Source: Thermococcus sibiricus MM 739 (GTDB lineage: Archaea; Methanobacteriota_B; Thermococci; Thermococcales; Thermococcaceae). Taken from it: DNA of 64,000 nucleotides. The DNA lies in assembly GCF_000022545.1 (NCBI RefSeq), contig NC_012883.1, positions 922,276 through 986,275 of the forward strand, in the 5' to 3' direction. The number at the start of each line of letters is the position of its first letter. Within the stretch, counting starts at the first letter, position 1. Both the position numbers and the translations under genes were made by a program. The notes under the pieces are model-generated. The model saw nothing but the letters and a program-made list of their open reading frames with translations, did not search any database and was not told the DNA's origin. Positions 34,093 through 42,400 of the stretch are shown here, piece by piece.

Positions 34093-34374
34093 TTAACCCC
34101 TCGCCATTGACGGGAAGGTTTGAGGGGTTCTCATCAGGGGAACAGTTAAAACGGGTTCTTCGAACCCCTCCGGGAGGGTCTTTCCCCAATTACCCCTACC
34201 TGCCGTTAAGGCGGGAAGGCTCGGGGTTATCCTTTTTACAACATTTTTCAAGATGTTGAAAGCACCAACCAAATCAGCATTCATTACAAGCCCCTCTGCG
34301 GGACACTTAAATAATCCCCTAACGAAGCGGGCCCCCTCGTGGGGCTTCCCGCAGGTGTAAGGAAAGAATGATTT
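34093..34374 (-). pseudogene. C-terminal remnant of TnpB (IS200/IS605 family)
   Basis: The frame encodes the end of a TnpB protein: a zinc-ribbon-like segment (RGLFKCPAEGLVMNADLVGA) containing the third RuvC Asp in NADLVGAFNIL, then KNVVKRITPS and the terminal PSMARG common in thermococcal TnpB. Only about 94 residues of the usual 400 remain; RuvC I and II and the N-terminal domain are gone. The zinc ribbon has lost cysteines (CPAEG in place of CPACG; CGKP alone upstream). It is therefore dead, and the right end follows its stop. Confidence 0.8.
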
Positions 34375-34480
34375 TGAACTAATTTTTTACCTATATCTGT
34401 TTGAATAACAGGCAAGTTTTACAGAAAAGTAAAATTTCCTCCAATTTGACGATTTTGCCATTTAAATGATTACAAAAATT

Positions 34481-34509
34481 TTAAATACACTACACCTCTT
34501 AAATACACT
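34481..34509 (+). promoter_or_regulatory. TATA box and 11-base direct repeat before the ABC importer operon
   Basis: TTAAATACACT occurs at 34481-34491 and again at 34499-34509. The first copy is at a typical TATA distance (about 40 bases from the ATG); the second lies between it and the ribosome site GGTGA. Tandem copies could be a duplicated promoter or a regulator site overlapping the start of transcription. Confidence 0.45.
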
Positions 34510-34522
34510 TTGGTGAATCTCT

Positions 34523-36094
34523 ATGAAGAATAAAGTACTATCTCTAACATTGCTGACCATTTTTGTTTTTAGTGTAGCGGCCAGCGGATGTATAGGAGGA
34601 GAAGAAACTACAACCCAAACAGGGCCACAATATGCAGAACAAATAGTAATAGGTGTGACAGACAAAGTAACTGACCTCGACCCTTCAAATGCATATGACT
34701 TTTACACTTGGGAAGTTCTAAACAACGTAATGGAGGGTCTCGTAAAATACAAACCGGGAACTCTTGAGATAGAGCCCGCTCTTGCCGAAAAGTGGGAAGT
34801 AAATGAGGACTCTACAGTCTGGACATTTTATCTTAGAAAAGACCTTAAATTTGCGGATGGTACTCCTCTGAAAGCCCAAGACGTTGTGAGGAGTATCGAA
34901 AGAATAATGACAATCCAAGGTGACCCCGCTTGGCTCGTCACCGACTTTGTAGATAAAGTAGAAGCTAAAGATGACTACACTGTTGTTTTCTACCTCAATC
35001 AACCTACTGCCTACTTCTTGGCACTCTTAACAACACCACCATACTTCCCAGTCCACCCAAACTACTCTCCAAACGAAATTCAAAGTGACCAAACTGCAGG
35101 TGGAGCTGGTCCGTATAAAATAACCAAGTGGGTTAGAGATGAAGAGCTTGTTTTAGAAGCAAATCCAAACTATTATGGCGAACCTCCCAAGACCGGGAAG
35201 ATCATAATCAAATTCTACAGAGACGCCTCAACCATGAGATTGGCACTACAAAACGGTGAAATAGACATTGCCTGGAGAACCTTAAGACCAACGGACATTG
35301 AAAGTCTAAAGAGCGAAGGGAAGTACTCAGTTATAGAAGTCCCTGGAGGATTCATAAGATACATTTGTCTCAACACAAAGTCTGAACCAACAAATAACGT
35401 GAAAGTAAGACAAGCCCTCGCAGCAGTAATCGATAGACAAGAAATTTCAAACAAAGTCTTCAAAGGTACAGTAGAACCATTATATAGCTTGGTTCCAAAT
35501 GGAATGTGGTCCCATATTGATGTATTCAAAAATAAATACGGAGACGGAAACATTGATCTTGCCAAACAATTACTTAAAGAGACCGGCTATGATGAGAACA
35601 ACCCATTAAAAATACAACTTTGGTACACTCCAACCCACTACGGCGACACTGAAGCAGATCTAGCTCAAGTATTGAAAGAACAACTAGAAGAAACCGGCGT
35701 TATACAAGTAGAAATAAAAAGTGCTGAGTGGGGAACATACGTAGACTACGCAAGAAACGGCCAGATGCAATTCTATCTCCTTGGATGGTACCCAGATTAT
35801 TTAGACCCTGATGACTATACAACCCCATTCTTAAAGAGCACTGCAAACAGTTGGGCAGGAACTGGGTATGCAAATCCAACAGTTGACGACCTCTTAACCA
35901 AAGCTCAATCCCTCACAGACCAGGATGAAAGAACTAAACTCTATGAACAAGTACAGGAGATCCTTGCAGAAGAAGCCCCATACATACCACTTATCCAAGG
36001 AAAACTATTTGTTGTAACCGACCCGAACGTAAAGGGAGTTACTATAGGCCCAGACATGATATTCAAGTACTCTACAATTTACAAAGAAGGTTGA
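34523..36094 (+). CDS. ABC importer substrate-binding lipoprotein (family 5)
   Basis: Extracellular solute receptor of the Dpp/Opp class, 523 residues. A lipoprotein signal (FVFSVAASGC, Cys about residue 23) precedes the mature domain. Class motifs include TDLDPSNAYDFYTWEVLNNV, PALAEKWEVNEDSTVWTFYL, LRKDLKFADGTPLKAQDVVR and NYWG-like NPNYYGEPPKTGK. Members bind peptides, but in hyperthermophiles several bind beta-linked sugars, so the ligand is open. GGTGA lies 6 bases before the ATG. It leads a complete five-gene operon. Confidence 0.93.
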   Translation: MKNKVLSLTLLTIFVFSVAASGCIGGEETTTQTGPQYAEQIVIGVTDKVTDLDPSNAYDFYTWEVLNNVMEGLVKYKPGTLEIEPALAEKWEVNEDSTVWTFYLRKDLKFADGTPLKAQDVVRSIERIMTIQGDPAWLVTDFVDKVEAKDDYTVVFYLNQPTAYFLALLTTPPYFPVHPNYSPNEIQSDQTAGGAGPYKITKWVRDEELVLEANPNYYGEPPKTGKIIIKFYRDASTMRLALQNGEIDIAWRTLRPTDIESLKSEGKYSVIEVPGGFIRYICLNTKSEPTNNVKVRQALAAVIDRQEISNKVFKGTVEPLYSLVPNGMWSHIDVFKNKYGDGNIDLAKQLLKETGYDENNPLKIQLWYTPTHYGDTEADLAQVLKEQLEETGVIQVEIKSAEWGTYVDYARNGQMQFYLLGWYPDYLDPDDYTTPFLKSTANSWAGTGYANPTVDDLLTKAQSLTDQDERTKLYEQVQEILAEEAPYIPLIQGKLFVVTDPNVKGVTIGPDMIFKYSTIYKEG

Positions 36095-36154
36095 TTTTCC
36101 TTTTTTTCAGTTTTTCTTTAGCTTTTAACTAGATAAAACAATGGTGGTGATTAA

Positions 36155-37174
36155 ATGGCTCGTGGGATCGGCCAATATATAGTAATTAGGGGTCTCATGA
36201 TAATTCCAACAATTTTAATCCTTTATACAATTGTTTTTATCTTTCTGAGAATTTTACCTGGAAATCCTGTCTTAGCTGTTGTTGGTACTAAAAATATTTC
36301 TCCTGAACAATTACAACACTTAATGGAGATGGCAGGGTTAGATAAGCCTCTATATGTCCAATATTTTGATTATCTTTGGAAAATGGTACATGGTGATTTT
36401 GGTGTGACTTTGGCATTCCCAATGGGGAAGCCTGTTGTAGAGTATTTAAAACTGAGATTCCCCGCTACATTAGAGTTAACTCTCTTTGGGTTTAGTATTA
36501 GCGTTCTCCTTGGTCTATTAACCGGGACAATAGCAGCTGCAAAAAAAAGCACTAAAATCGACACTGGAATGAGACTCTACAGTATAATAGCCTATACTTT
36601 ATTTATTCCATGGTTCGGAATGATGCTTCAGTATGTGTTTGGAATCCATTTCCATTTACTCCCAACGTCAGGAAGAATCGATCCTGGAATAGAACTACAA
36701 AGAATTACTGGACTTTACGTTCTTGATAGTCTATTAACTGGAAATTGGGAGGCATTTAGCAGTGCAGTAAGACATGTGATTTTACCAGCCACAACCTTGG
36801 GGATAGTACTAAGTGGAGCATATACAAGACTTGTTAGGAATAACATGGTAGACGTCTTGAGTCAGGACTTTATTCGATCTTACTATGCAAGAGGTGTAAA
36901 GGATTGGAAAGTTATGTGGTATGCACTAAAAAATGCATTTATTCCTGTGGTGACTTTAATGGGCCTCCAATTTGCAATCCTGCTCGGAGGGGCTGTTTTA
37001 ACAGAAACAACCTTTAACTGGCCAGGTATGGGTACTTTTATAGTTGATAGAATTGATTACAGAGATTACAACGCCATACAGGGAGCAGTGGTATTCTTCG
37101 CATTCTTTGTGGGATTGATTAGTTTGATAGTAGACATCGTGTATGCGCTGCTTGATCCAAGGGTAAAATACTGA
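36155..37174 (+). CDS. ABC importer permease, DppB type
   Basis: First membrane subunit of the importer, 339 residues with six membrane segments: the N-terminal helix ending in FLRILPGNPV, then a gap, and a five-helix core. The GDFGVTLAFPMGKPVVEYL segment and the EAA-like loop (YYARGVKDWKVMWYALKNAF) contact the ATPases. The protein ends VYALLDPRVKY as in DppB. GGTGATTAA precedes ATG 36155. It forms a dimeric pore with the next gene product. Substrate follows that of the receptor. Confidence 0.94.
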   Translation: MARGIGQYIVIRGLMIIPTILILYTIVFIFLRILPGNPVLAVVGTKNISPEQLQHLMEMAGLDKPLYVQYFDYLWKMVHGDFGVTLAFPMGKPVVEYLKLRFPATLELTLFGFSISVLLGLLTGTIAAAKKSTKIDTGMRLYSIIAYTLFIPWFGMMLQYVFGIHFHLLPTSGRIDPGIELQRITGLYVLDSLLTGNWEAFSSAVRHVILPATTLGIVLSGAYTRLVRNNMVDVLSQDFIRSYYARGVKDWKVMWYALKNAFIPVVTLMGLQFAILLGGAVLTETTFNWPGMGTFIVDRIDYRDYNAIQGAVVFFAFFVGLISLIVDIVYALLDPRVKY

Positions 37175-37184
37175 GGTGATTCAA

Positions 37185-38033
37185 ATGGAAATAATAACCA
37201 AAATCACAAGATTTATCTTTGATAGAAAGCCCGGAAGAGGCCTTTTACTCTTTGGTCTTGCTATTGTGATACTGGTGATTATAATGGCAATTTTCGCACC
37301 GCTTATCGCACCATATGACCCTACCAAAACCACTGAGGATAGCTTTGCTCCTCCTAGCAAAGAGCATCTCATGGGGACCAATAGATTAGGTCAAGACGTT
37401 TTCTCAAGAATAGTCTGGGGATCAAGAATAGTTCTTTATGTAGTCTTTATAGCCACCCTACTCTCCATGAGCATTGGCGTCCCCCTCGGTCTTATATCAG
37501 GTTATCATGGTGGGAAAATAGATAGAGGATTAAGTGTGATTATGGACAGTATCTATGCATTTCCAGCCCTTATTTTAGCAATAGTTATTGCAGTGGTTCT
37601 AGGTCCGAGCCCAGTAAACACTGCTATTGCAATCTCCTTTGTTTATGTGCCCACTTACTTCAGAATGGTCAGAGGACAAACACTAAGTTTAAAAGGCCAA
37701 CTTTTTGTAGAAGCTGCCAAAGCCTTGGGTTCAAGGAACAAGGAAATAATGCTCAAATATATCCTTCCCAATTTGGCCCCAACAATTTTAGTCGTTTTTA
37801 CTCTAAGTGTTGCTGATGCTATCCTAACAGAAGCAGGTCTAAGCTTTTTAGGCCTATCAGTAACTCCACCAACTCCTGATTGGGGGTATGACCTAAGAGT
37901 AGGCCAACCATTTTTACTAGATGGGTACTGGTGGCTAGTTTTCTTCCCAGGAATCATGATAATGTTGCTGGCAATGGCATTTGCTCTCATAGGAGAGGCT
38001 CTAAGTGAAAGAATTTCTCTTGGAACGAGGTGA
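37185..38033 (+). CDS. ABC importer permease, DppC type
   Basis: Second membrane subunit, 282 residues. The N-terminal cytoplasmic segment leads to LVIIMAIFAPLIAPYDP and the family motif MGTNRLGQDVFSRIVWGSRI. The EAA loop is EAAKALGSRNKEIMLKYILP. It ends with LAMAFALIGEALSERISLGT. Start ATG 37185 has GGTGA 5 bases upstream, 11 bases after the DppB stop. Confidence 0.94.
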   Translation: MEIITKITRFIFDRKPGRGLLLFGLAIVILVIIMAIFAPLIAPYDPTKTTEDSFAPPSKEHLMGTNRLGQDVFSRIVWGSRIVLYVVFIATLLSMSIGVPLGLISGYHGGKIDRGLSVIMDSIYAFPALILAIVIAVVLGPSPVNTAIAISFVYVPTYFRMVRGQTLSLKGQLFVEAAKALGSRNKEIMLKYILPNLAPTILVVFTLSVADAILTEAGLSFLGLSVTPPTPDWGYDLRVGQPFLLDGYWWLVFFPGIMIMLLAMAFALIGEALSERISLGTR

Positions 38034-38038
38034 TAAAG

Positions 38039-38998
38039 ATGTTGCTAGATGTCAAAAATCTAAGTATTTACTATTATACTCTTGCAGGTACTGTAAAGGC
38101 GGTTGAAAACGTGTCCTTCGCAATCGGAAAGAGAGAATGGGTAAGTTTTGTTGGAGAAAGTGGAAGTGGAAAATCTACTGTAGCTTACGCAATCTTAAAT
38201 CTCGTCCCATCCCCAGGACAAATTATTAATGGAAAGATAATTTTTGAAGACAAGAACATTCTGGAGTTAACTAACGAAGAGTTGAGAGAAATTAGAGGAA
38301 AAGAGATCAGCATGATCTTCCAAGATCCTATGACCAGTTTAGATCCTTTAAGAAAAATTGGTGATCAAATAGCAGAAGTGATGATAGAACATGGGATTGA
38401 AAAAGAAGAAGCCTATGAAAAGGCCAAGGAACTGTTAAAGAAAGTCAACCTCCCAGAAGATAGGATAAGTTACTATCCCCACCAGTTAAGTGGAGGCCAG
38501 CGGCAGAGAGTTGCTATAGCTATTGCAATGGCGTTTAATCCCAAGCTCCTTATTGCAGACGAACCTACTACAGCTCTAGACGTTATAGTTCAAGATGCAA
38601 TTATGGATCTCATCGGAACTTTAAAGGATGAAGGAACAAGTATATTCTTTGTAACCCACGACATTTCCCTTGCTGCGGAAAGAAGTGATAAAATCGCTGT
38701 TATGTATGCAGGAAAACTTGTAGAGTTTGGAAGAGTAGAACAAATCCTTGAAAATCCACTTCATCCATACACACAATCATTGCTTGCTAGTGTTCCCGAT
38801 TTGTGGAGTGAGAAAGAGATCAAGGCAATTCCTGGGTATCCTCCAGATCTCAGAAATCCTCCAAGTGGATGTAGATTCCACCCAAGATGTCCTATATTCA
38901 AAGAAAAACCAGCTTTAAAGGGTATTTGCGATGTTACTGAGCCTAAGGCCATTGAAATTGAAAAAGAACATTTTGTAGCTTGTCACTTACACAGGTGA
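38039..38998 (+). CDS. ABC importer ATPase, DppD type
   Basis: Energy-coupling subunit, 319 residues. Walker A is GESGSGKST, Q-loop FQDPMTSLDP, signature LSGGQRQRV, Walker B LLIADEPTTALD and H-loop FVTHDIS. The C-terminal oligopeptide extension has NPPSGCRFHPRCPIFKEK, whose cysteines in DppD/DppF proteins bind an iron-sulfur cluster. GGTGATAAAG precedes ATG 38039. It pairs with DppF. Confidence 0.95.
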   Translation: MLLDVKNLSIYYYTLAGTVKAVENVSFAIGKREWVSFVGESGSGKSTVAYAILNLVPSPGQIINGKIIFEDKNILELTNEELREIRGKEISMIFQDPMTSLDPLRKIGDQIAEVMIEHGIEKEEAYEKAKELLKKVNLPEDRISYYPHQLSGGQRQRVAIAIAMAFNPKLLIADEPTTALDVIVQDAIMDLIGTLKDEGTSIFFVTHDISLAAERSDKIAVMYAGKLVEFGRVEQILENPLHPYTQSLLASVPDLWSEKEIKAIPGYPPDLRNPPSGCRFHPRCPIFKEKPALKGICDVTEPKAIEIEKEHFVACHLHR

Positions 38999-39003
38999 TA
39001 AAA

Positions 39004-39990
39004 ATGAAACCCCTGCTCAAGGTTGAAAATCTTAAGAAATACTTCCCAGTTAAAAGAGGGATTCTAGAAACTCTTAGAAAGGAACCTCAAAAATACGTCA
39101 AAGCGGTTGATGGAATAAGCTTTGAAGTACAAAAAGGTGAAACCCTTGCTTTGATTGGAGAAAGCGGGTGTGGAAAAACAACCGCAGGAAGGGTCATTTT
39201 AAGACTAATTGAACCAACTGATGGCAAGATAATCTTTGATGGTGTAGATATAACAACTCTCAGTTATGATGCTTTGAGACCTTATAGAAGAAGAATGCAA
39301 ATGGTATTTCAGGACCCTTACGCAAGTCTAAGCCCCAGGATGAAGATTGGTGATGCTATCGCACATCCCCTCTTAATTCATAACCTCGCCACAAAGGAAG
39401 AAGCTAAAGAGATGGCATTGAAAATGTTACGCAGAGTTGGTTTAACGCCCGAAGACGAATTCTATGAACGATACCCTCATCATCTAAGTGGAGGGCAAAG
39501 ACAAAGAGTTGTGATAGCTAGGGCAATGATTCTGAAACCAGAATTTGTAATTGCAGATGAAGCAGTTTCAATGATAGATGTGTCAATGAGGGCCTCCATC
39601 TTGGAACTTTTAGAAAGTTTCAAGGAAGAATATAATCTAAGCATGCTCTTCATAACTCATGATATAGCAGTTGCCAAACTCATAGCAGATAGGATAGCAG
39701 TCATGTATCTCGGGAAAATAGTGGAAATTGGGCCAACTCAAGAAGTGTTAAATAATCCTGTCCATCCATATACTCTTGCTTTAATCCAAGCAGTCCCATC
39801 CTTGAGAAAGAGAGAAAAGAGAAAACAGATAGAAATCACAGGAGAAGTTCCAAATGCAGTCAATCCACCCAGTGGATGTCGCTTCCATCCAAGATGTCCA
39901 TTTATGACAGAAGAGTGTAGGACAAAAGAGCCAGAATTAATAAAAACCAACAAAGGACATTACGTAGCGTGTTATCACCCTCTAGTTTAA
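39004..39990 (+). CDS. ABC importer ATPase, DppF type
   Basis: Second ATPase, 328 residues. Walker A GESGCGKTT, Q-loop FQDPYASLSP, signature LSGGQRQRV and H-loop FITHDIA. Walker B reads FVIADEAVSMID, with Ala-Val in place of the more common Pro-Thr/Val, a change seen in other archaeal members. The C-terminal cluster motif NPPSGCRFHPRCPF is present. GGTGATAAAA precedes ATG 39004, so the open frame to 38980 is rejected. It is the last gene of the operon and overlaps the convergent Mut7-C gene by 4 bases. Confidence 0.95.
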   Translation: MKPLLKVENLKKYFPVKRGILETLRKEPQKYVKAVDGISFEVQKGETLALIGESGCGKTTAGRVILRLIEPTDGKIIFDGVDITTLSYDALRPYRRRMQMVFQDPYASLSPRMKIGDAIAHPLLIHNLATKEEAKEMALKMLRRVGLTPEDEFYERYPHHLSGGQRQRVVIARAMILKPEFVIADEAVSMIDVSMRASILELLESFKEEYNLSMLFITHDIAVAKLIADRIAVMYLGKIVEIGPTQEVLNNPVHPYTLALIQAVPSLRKREKRKQIEITGEVPNAVNPPSGCRFHPRCPFMTEECRTKEPELIKTNKGHYVACYHPLV

Positions 39991-40460
39991 CTGACTTTAA
40001 AATTTTTCAACTTTCTATCGATTTTTACCATTTCTCTCCACTGCCTTCCGGGCCAATAGATTTGACCGCACTGAGTACAGATGTAGAATTCATCGTAGTC
40101 TTCGTAAACACCTTCCAGAACTTTTCCCCTGATTTCTTCTTTTTCTGCTCTTCTTATAAGGCCGTTGCATTTCGGACATCTTGCATTTTCAGGGAATAGT
40201 TCATCAAACTCAAAGCCTAATTCCATAAGCTGCTTTACCTGCTCTTCAAATTTGTTGGATTTTATTAAAATACTATCCTCCAAACGTTTTGCTAGAGTTT
40301 CATCTCTAGTAAGAAGGATCCTATTTTCCTCCCTTGAAATTCTTAAAATCTCGTCATCATCTTCTATCCCGTAGACTGTATCATAGCCATACAATCGAAG
40401 CCACCTTGCCAAACGACCAAGCATCATATCCGCAATGAATTTTGCATTTTTCCCTTTCAT
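39987..40460 (-). CDS. Mut7-C RNase-domain protein
   Basis: A 157-residue protein of the Mut7-C family (COG1656), a PIN-like nuclease domain with zinc ribbon. The start KFIADMMLGRLARWLRLYGY carries the first acidic residue; DDDEILRISREENRILLTRD supplies the others. A zinc ribbon has Cys pairs in CPKCN and CTQCG, followed by QIYWPGRQW. Nuclease activity is inferred from the fold. The start is taken as ATG 40460, because the TTG at 40484 lacks a ribosome site. Confidence 0.9.
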   Translation of the reverse strand: MKGKNAKFIADMMLGRLARWLRLYGYDTVYGIEDDDEILRISREENRILLTRDETLAKRLEDSILIKSNKFEEQVKQLMELGFEFDELFPENARCPKCNGLIRRAEKEEIRGKVLEGVYEDYDEFYICTQCGQIYWPGRQWREMVKIDRKLKNFKVS

Positions 40461-40544
40461 AAAACTTGTCTCGAAATAAGACAATAAAGCTCTTTTGGAA
40501 GAAAACTTATAACCTCTATTACATCTTTAAAGGTGGTGAGAATA

Positions 40545-41291
40545 TTGATAATCTACTTTATTGGTACCGGAGGGAGTGAAGGAATTCCCGCTCATCTATG
40601 CACGTGTGAAACATGTGAAGAGGCCAGAAAACTCGGCTTCGCCCAAAGAAAACCTTCAACCCTAGCTATAATCACCAAAAACAATAAAGCCGTCCTTATA
40701 GATGTCGGGACGGATATTAGAGATTTGTTGCATGTCCCGTTAGAAGCAATTCTCCTTACTCACTGGCACCATGACCACATCTATGGGCTTTACAAGCTTC
40801 GGTGGATAGCCAAGAGAACAATTCTTTATGCCCCGAACGGAGACGCTGATTGGCTTATGATCAATGACCCTAAAAATATCGAGGTGAAGTTCATTAAAGC
40901 TGGAGATGTTCTAAACATCGATTCTCTCAAAATAACTGCTTTAAAACTCAATCATCAAGTAGAGACACTGGGTTATCTAATAGAAGAAGACGACAAAAGG
41001 GTGGCAGTTCTTTATGATACCAAAGGCCTACCAGAGGAGACCTTTGAAATTTTAAAGGAGAAAAAGCTTCGCCTTGTTATTTCAGATGCCACGTATTCCC
41101 CAGAGATTAATGATCCATACCACAACAATGTTGATGAAGGTGCAGAAACAGGCCTTAAACTGGCCGAAAGAACTCTGTTAAGCCATATATCTCACAAAAA
41201 CTTGCCTTTCTTAAAGCTTGAGGAATATGTGAGGAGAAAGTACAATGGAAAAGTTCTAGTGGCTTATGATGGAATGCTCTTCTATGTGTGA
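40545..41291 (+). CDS. MBL-fold hydrolase, PhnP-like
   Basis: A 248-residue metallo-beta-lactamase-fold enzyme. An N-terminal Cys cluster, HLCTCETCEEAR, follows GTGGSEGIP as in PhnP-like phosphodiesterases. The metal motif is THWHHDHIYGL, with further ligands in LNHQVETLGY, YDTKG, SDATYS and LSHISH. PhnP hydrolyses cyclic ribose phosphates, but relatives vary, so the substrate is uncertain. The start is TTG 40545: GGTGA lies exactly 5 bases before it. The nitroreductase follows after 9 bases. Confidence 0.85.
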   Translation: MIIYFIGTGGSEGIPAHLCTCETCEEARKLGFAQRKPSTLAIITKNNKAVLIDVGTDIRDLLHVPLEAILLTHWHHDHIYGLYKLRWIAKRTILYAPNGDADWLMINDPKNIEVKFIKAGDVLNIDSLKITALKLNHQVETLGYLIEEDDKRVAVLYDTKGLPEETFEILKEKKLRLVISDATYSPEINDPYHNNVDEGAETGLKLAERTLLSHISHKNLPFLKLEEYVRRKYNGKVLVAYDGMLFYV

Positions 41292-41300
41292 GGTGATCAA

Positions 41301-41876
41301 ATGATACAAAATCTCGCAAAAAGAAGAAAGACCGTAAGAAAATTCAAGAAAGAAAAACCCCCTATTGAAAAAATTCTAAAGATTATAGAAGCTGCAAAAG
41401 AAGCTCCCTCTGGGATGAATGCTCAGCCATGGCACTTCATCATTATTGAAACACCTGAGAGAAAGAGAGAGATTCGAGGCCTCTGCGAGGAAGGAGAAAA
41501 GAAATTCTATGAAAAAATGAAAGGAAAACTTGGAAAATGGTTACAAGATAAAGGCTTCACGTGGAAGAAGCCATTTTTAAGTGACGCTCCATACCTACTT
41601 CTTGTATTCACTGATGTTAGAGCACCATTTGCAGTACAGGCAACATGGCTGGCAATAGGGTATTTACTTCTTGCCCTTGAGGAAGAAGGCCTTGGCACGG
41701 TAACATATACTCCCCCCAATCCCAGAGAAATTGAAGAGCTTGTGAATGCCCCCAAACACTACAAACTGCAAACAATACTCCCAGTGGGTTATCCCAACGA
41801 CGAAAAGCCAAAATATGAAAGAAAAGCTCTTGAGGATGTTATCAGCTTTGAAAAATTTGAAAAGAATGAATACTAA
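41301..41876 (+). CDS. Nitroreductase-family flavoprotein
   Basis: A 191-residue FMN enzyme of the nitroreductase fold. RRKTVRKFKKEKPP and AKEAPSGMNAQPWHFIII carry the FMN phosphate and ring contacts; GTVTYTPPN and ILPVGYPNDEKP form the second half of the site. It acts as a dimer and reduces a small acceptor using NAD(P)H; the acceptor is unknown. GGTGATCAA precedes ATG 41301. It probably shares a message with the MBL hydrolase. It ends 2 bases before the convergent phosphatase gene. Confidence 0.9.
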   Translation: MIQNLAKRRKTVRKFKKEKPPIEKILKIIEAAKEAPSGMNAQPWHFIIIETPERKREIRGLCEEGEKKFYEKMKGKLGKWLQDKGFTWKKPFLSDAPYLLLVFTDVRAPFAVQATWLAIGYLLLALEEEGLGTVTYTPPNPREIEELVNAPKHYKLQTILPVGYPNDEKPKYERKALEDVISFEKFEKNEY

Positions 41877-41878
41877 TC

Positions 41879-42328
41879 TCATGTTCGTTTTAAGTAGTTC
41901 TCCAGATCTTTCAGAATCCCTATTTGTTCCTCTGTTTCAACAGCTGAAGGTTTCAAAGAACGTACCCGGGCCAAGGCATCTCTGAAAGAAAGGCCCTCAG
42001 AGTACATGAGATATGCTGTAACTATGGTACCACTTCTTCCTTTGCCACTAAGACAGTGTACCAGCACCTTTTTCCCATTTCTGGCCTTTTTTTCTATCCA
42101 TTTAACAATCTCAATTAACTCTTCTAATGGAGGAACGCTGAAATCCTTTATTGGAGAATAAAGTACCTCAATTCCATTTTTAGACAGTTCTTCTAAGTCG
42201 TAATAGAGGTCGTGCTCGTAAATAAGTACAACGAAAGCATCAAACTCCTTGGCAAGCTTAGGTATGTCCTCTGGATATGGCACCGACGAAAAAGCTACTT
42301 TATCATTAACAAACTTTGGATAAACCAT
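41879..42328 (-). CDS. Dual-specificity protein phosphatase
   Basis: A 149-residue cysteine phosphatase. The active site VHCLSGKGRSGT has the CX5R loop followed by Ser; the general acid is probably Asp in SPIKDFSVPP. Length and sequence match small archaeal protein tyrosine phosphatases. GAGGGGAAAGT precedes ATG 42328. It may oppose archaeal kinases; targets unknown. Confidence 0.92.
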   Translation of the reverse strand: MVYPKFVNDKVAFSSVPYPEDIPKLAKEFDAFVVLIYEHDLYYDLEELSKNGIEVLYSPIKDFSVPPLEELIEIVKWIEKKARNGKKVLVHCLSGKGRSGTIVTAYLMYSEGLSFRDALARVRSLKPSAVETEEQIGILKDLENYLKRT

Positions 42329-42400
42329 ACTTTCCCCTCAATTGTAAATCAACGAATATGTTATAAAGTCTTTCGATGAGCTTAAATTGAGGTGAAGAAA

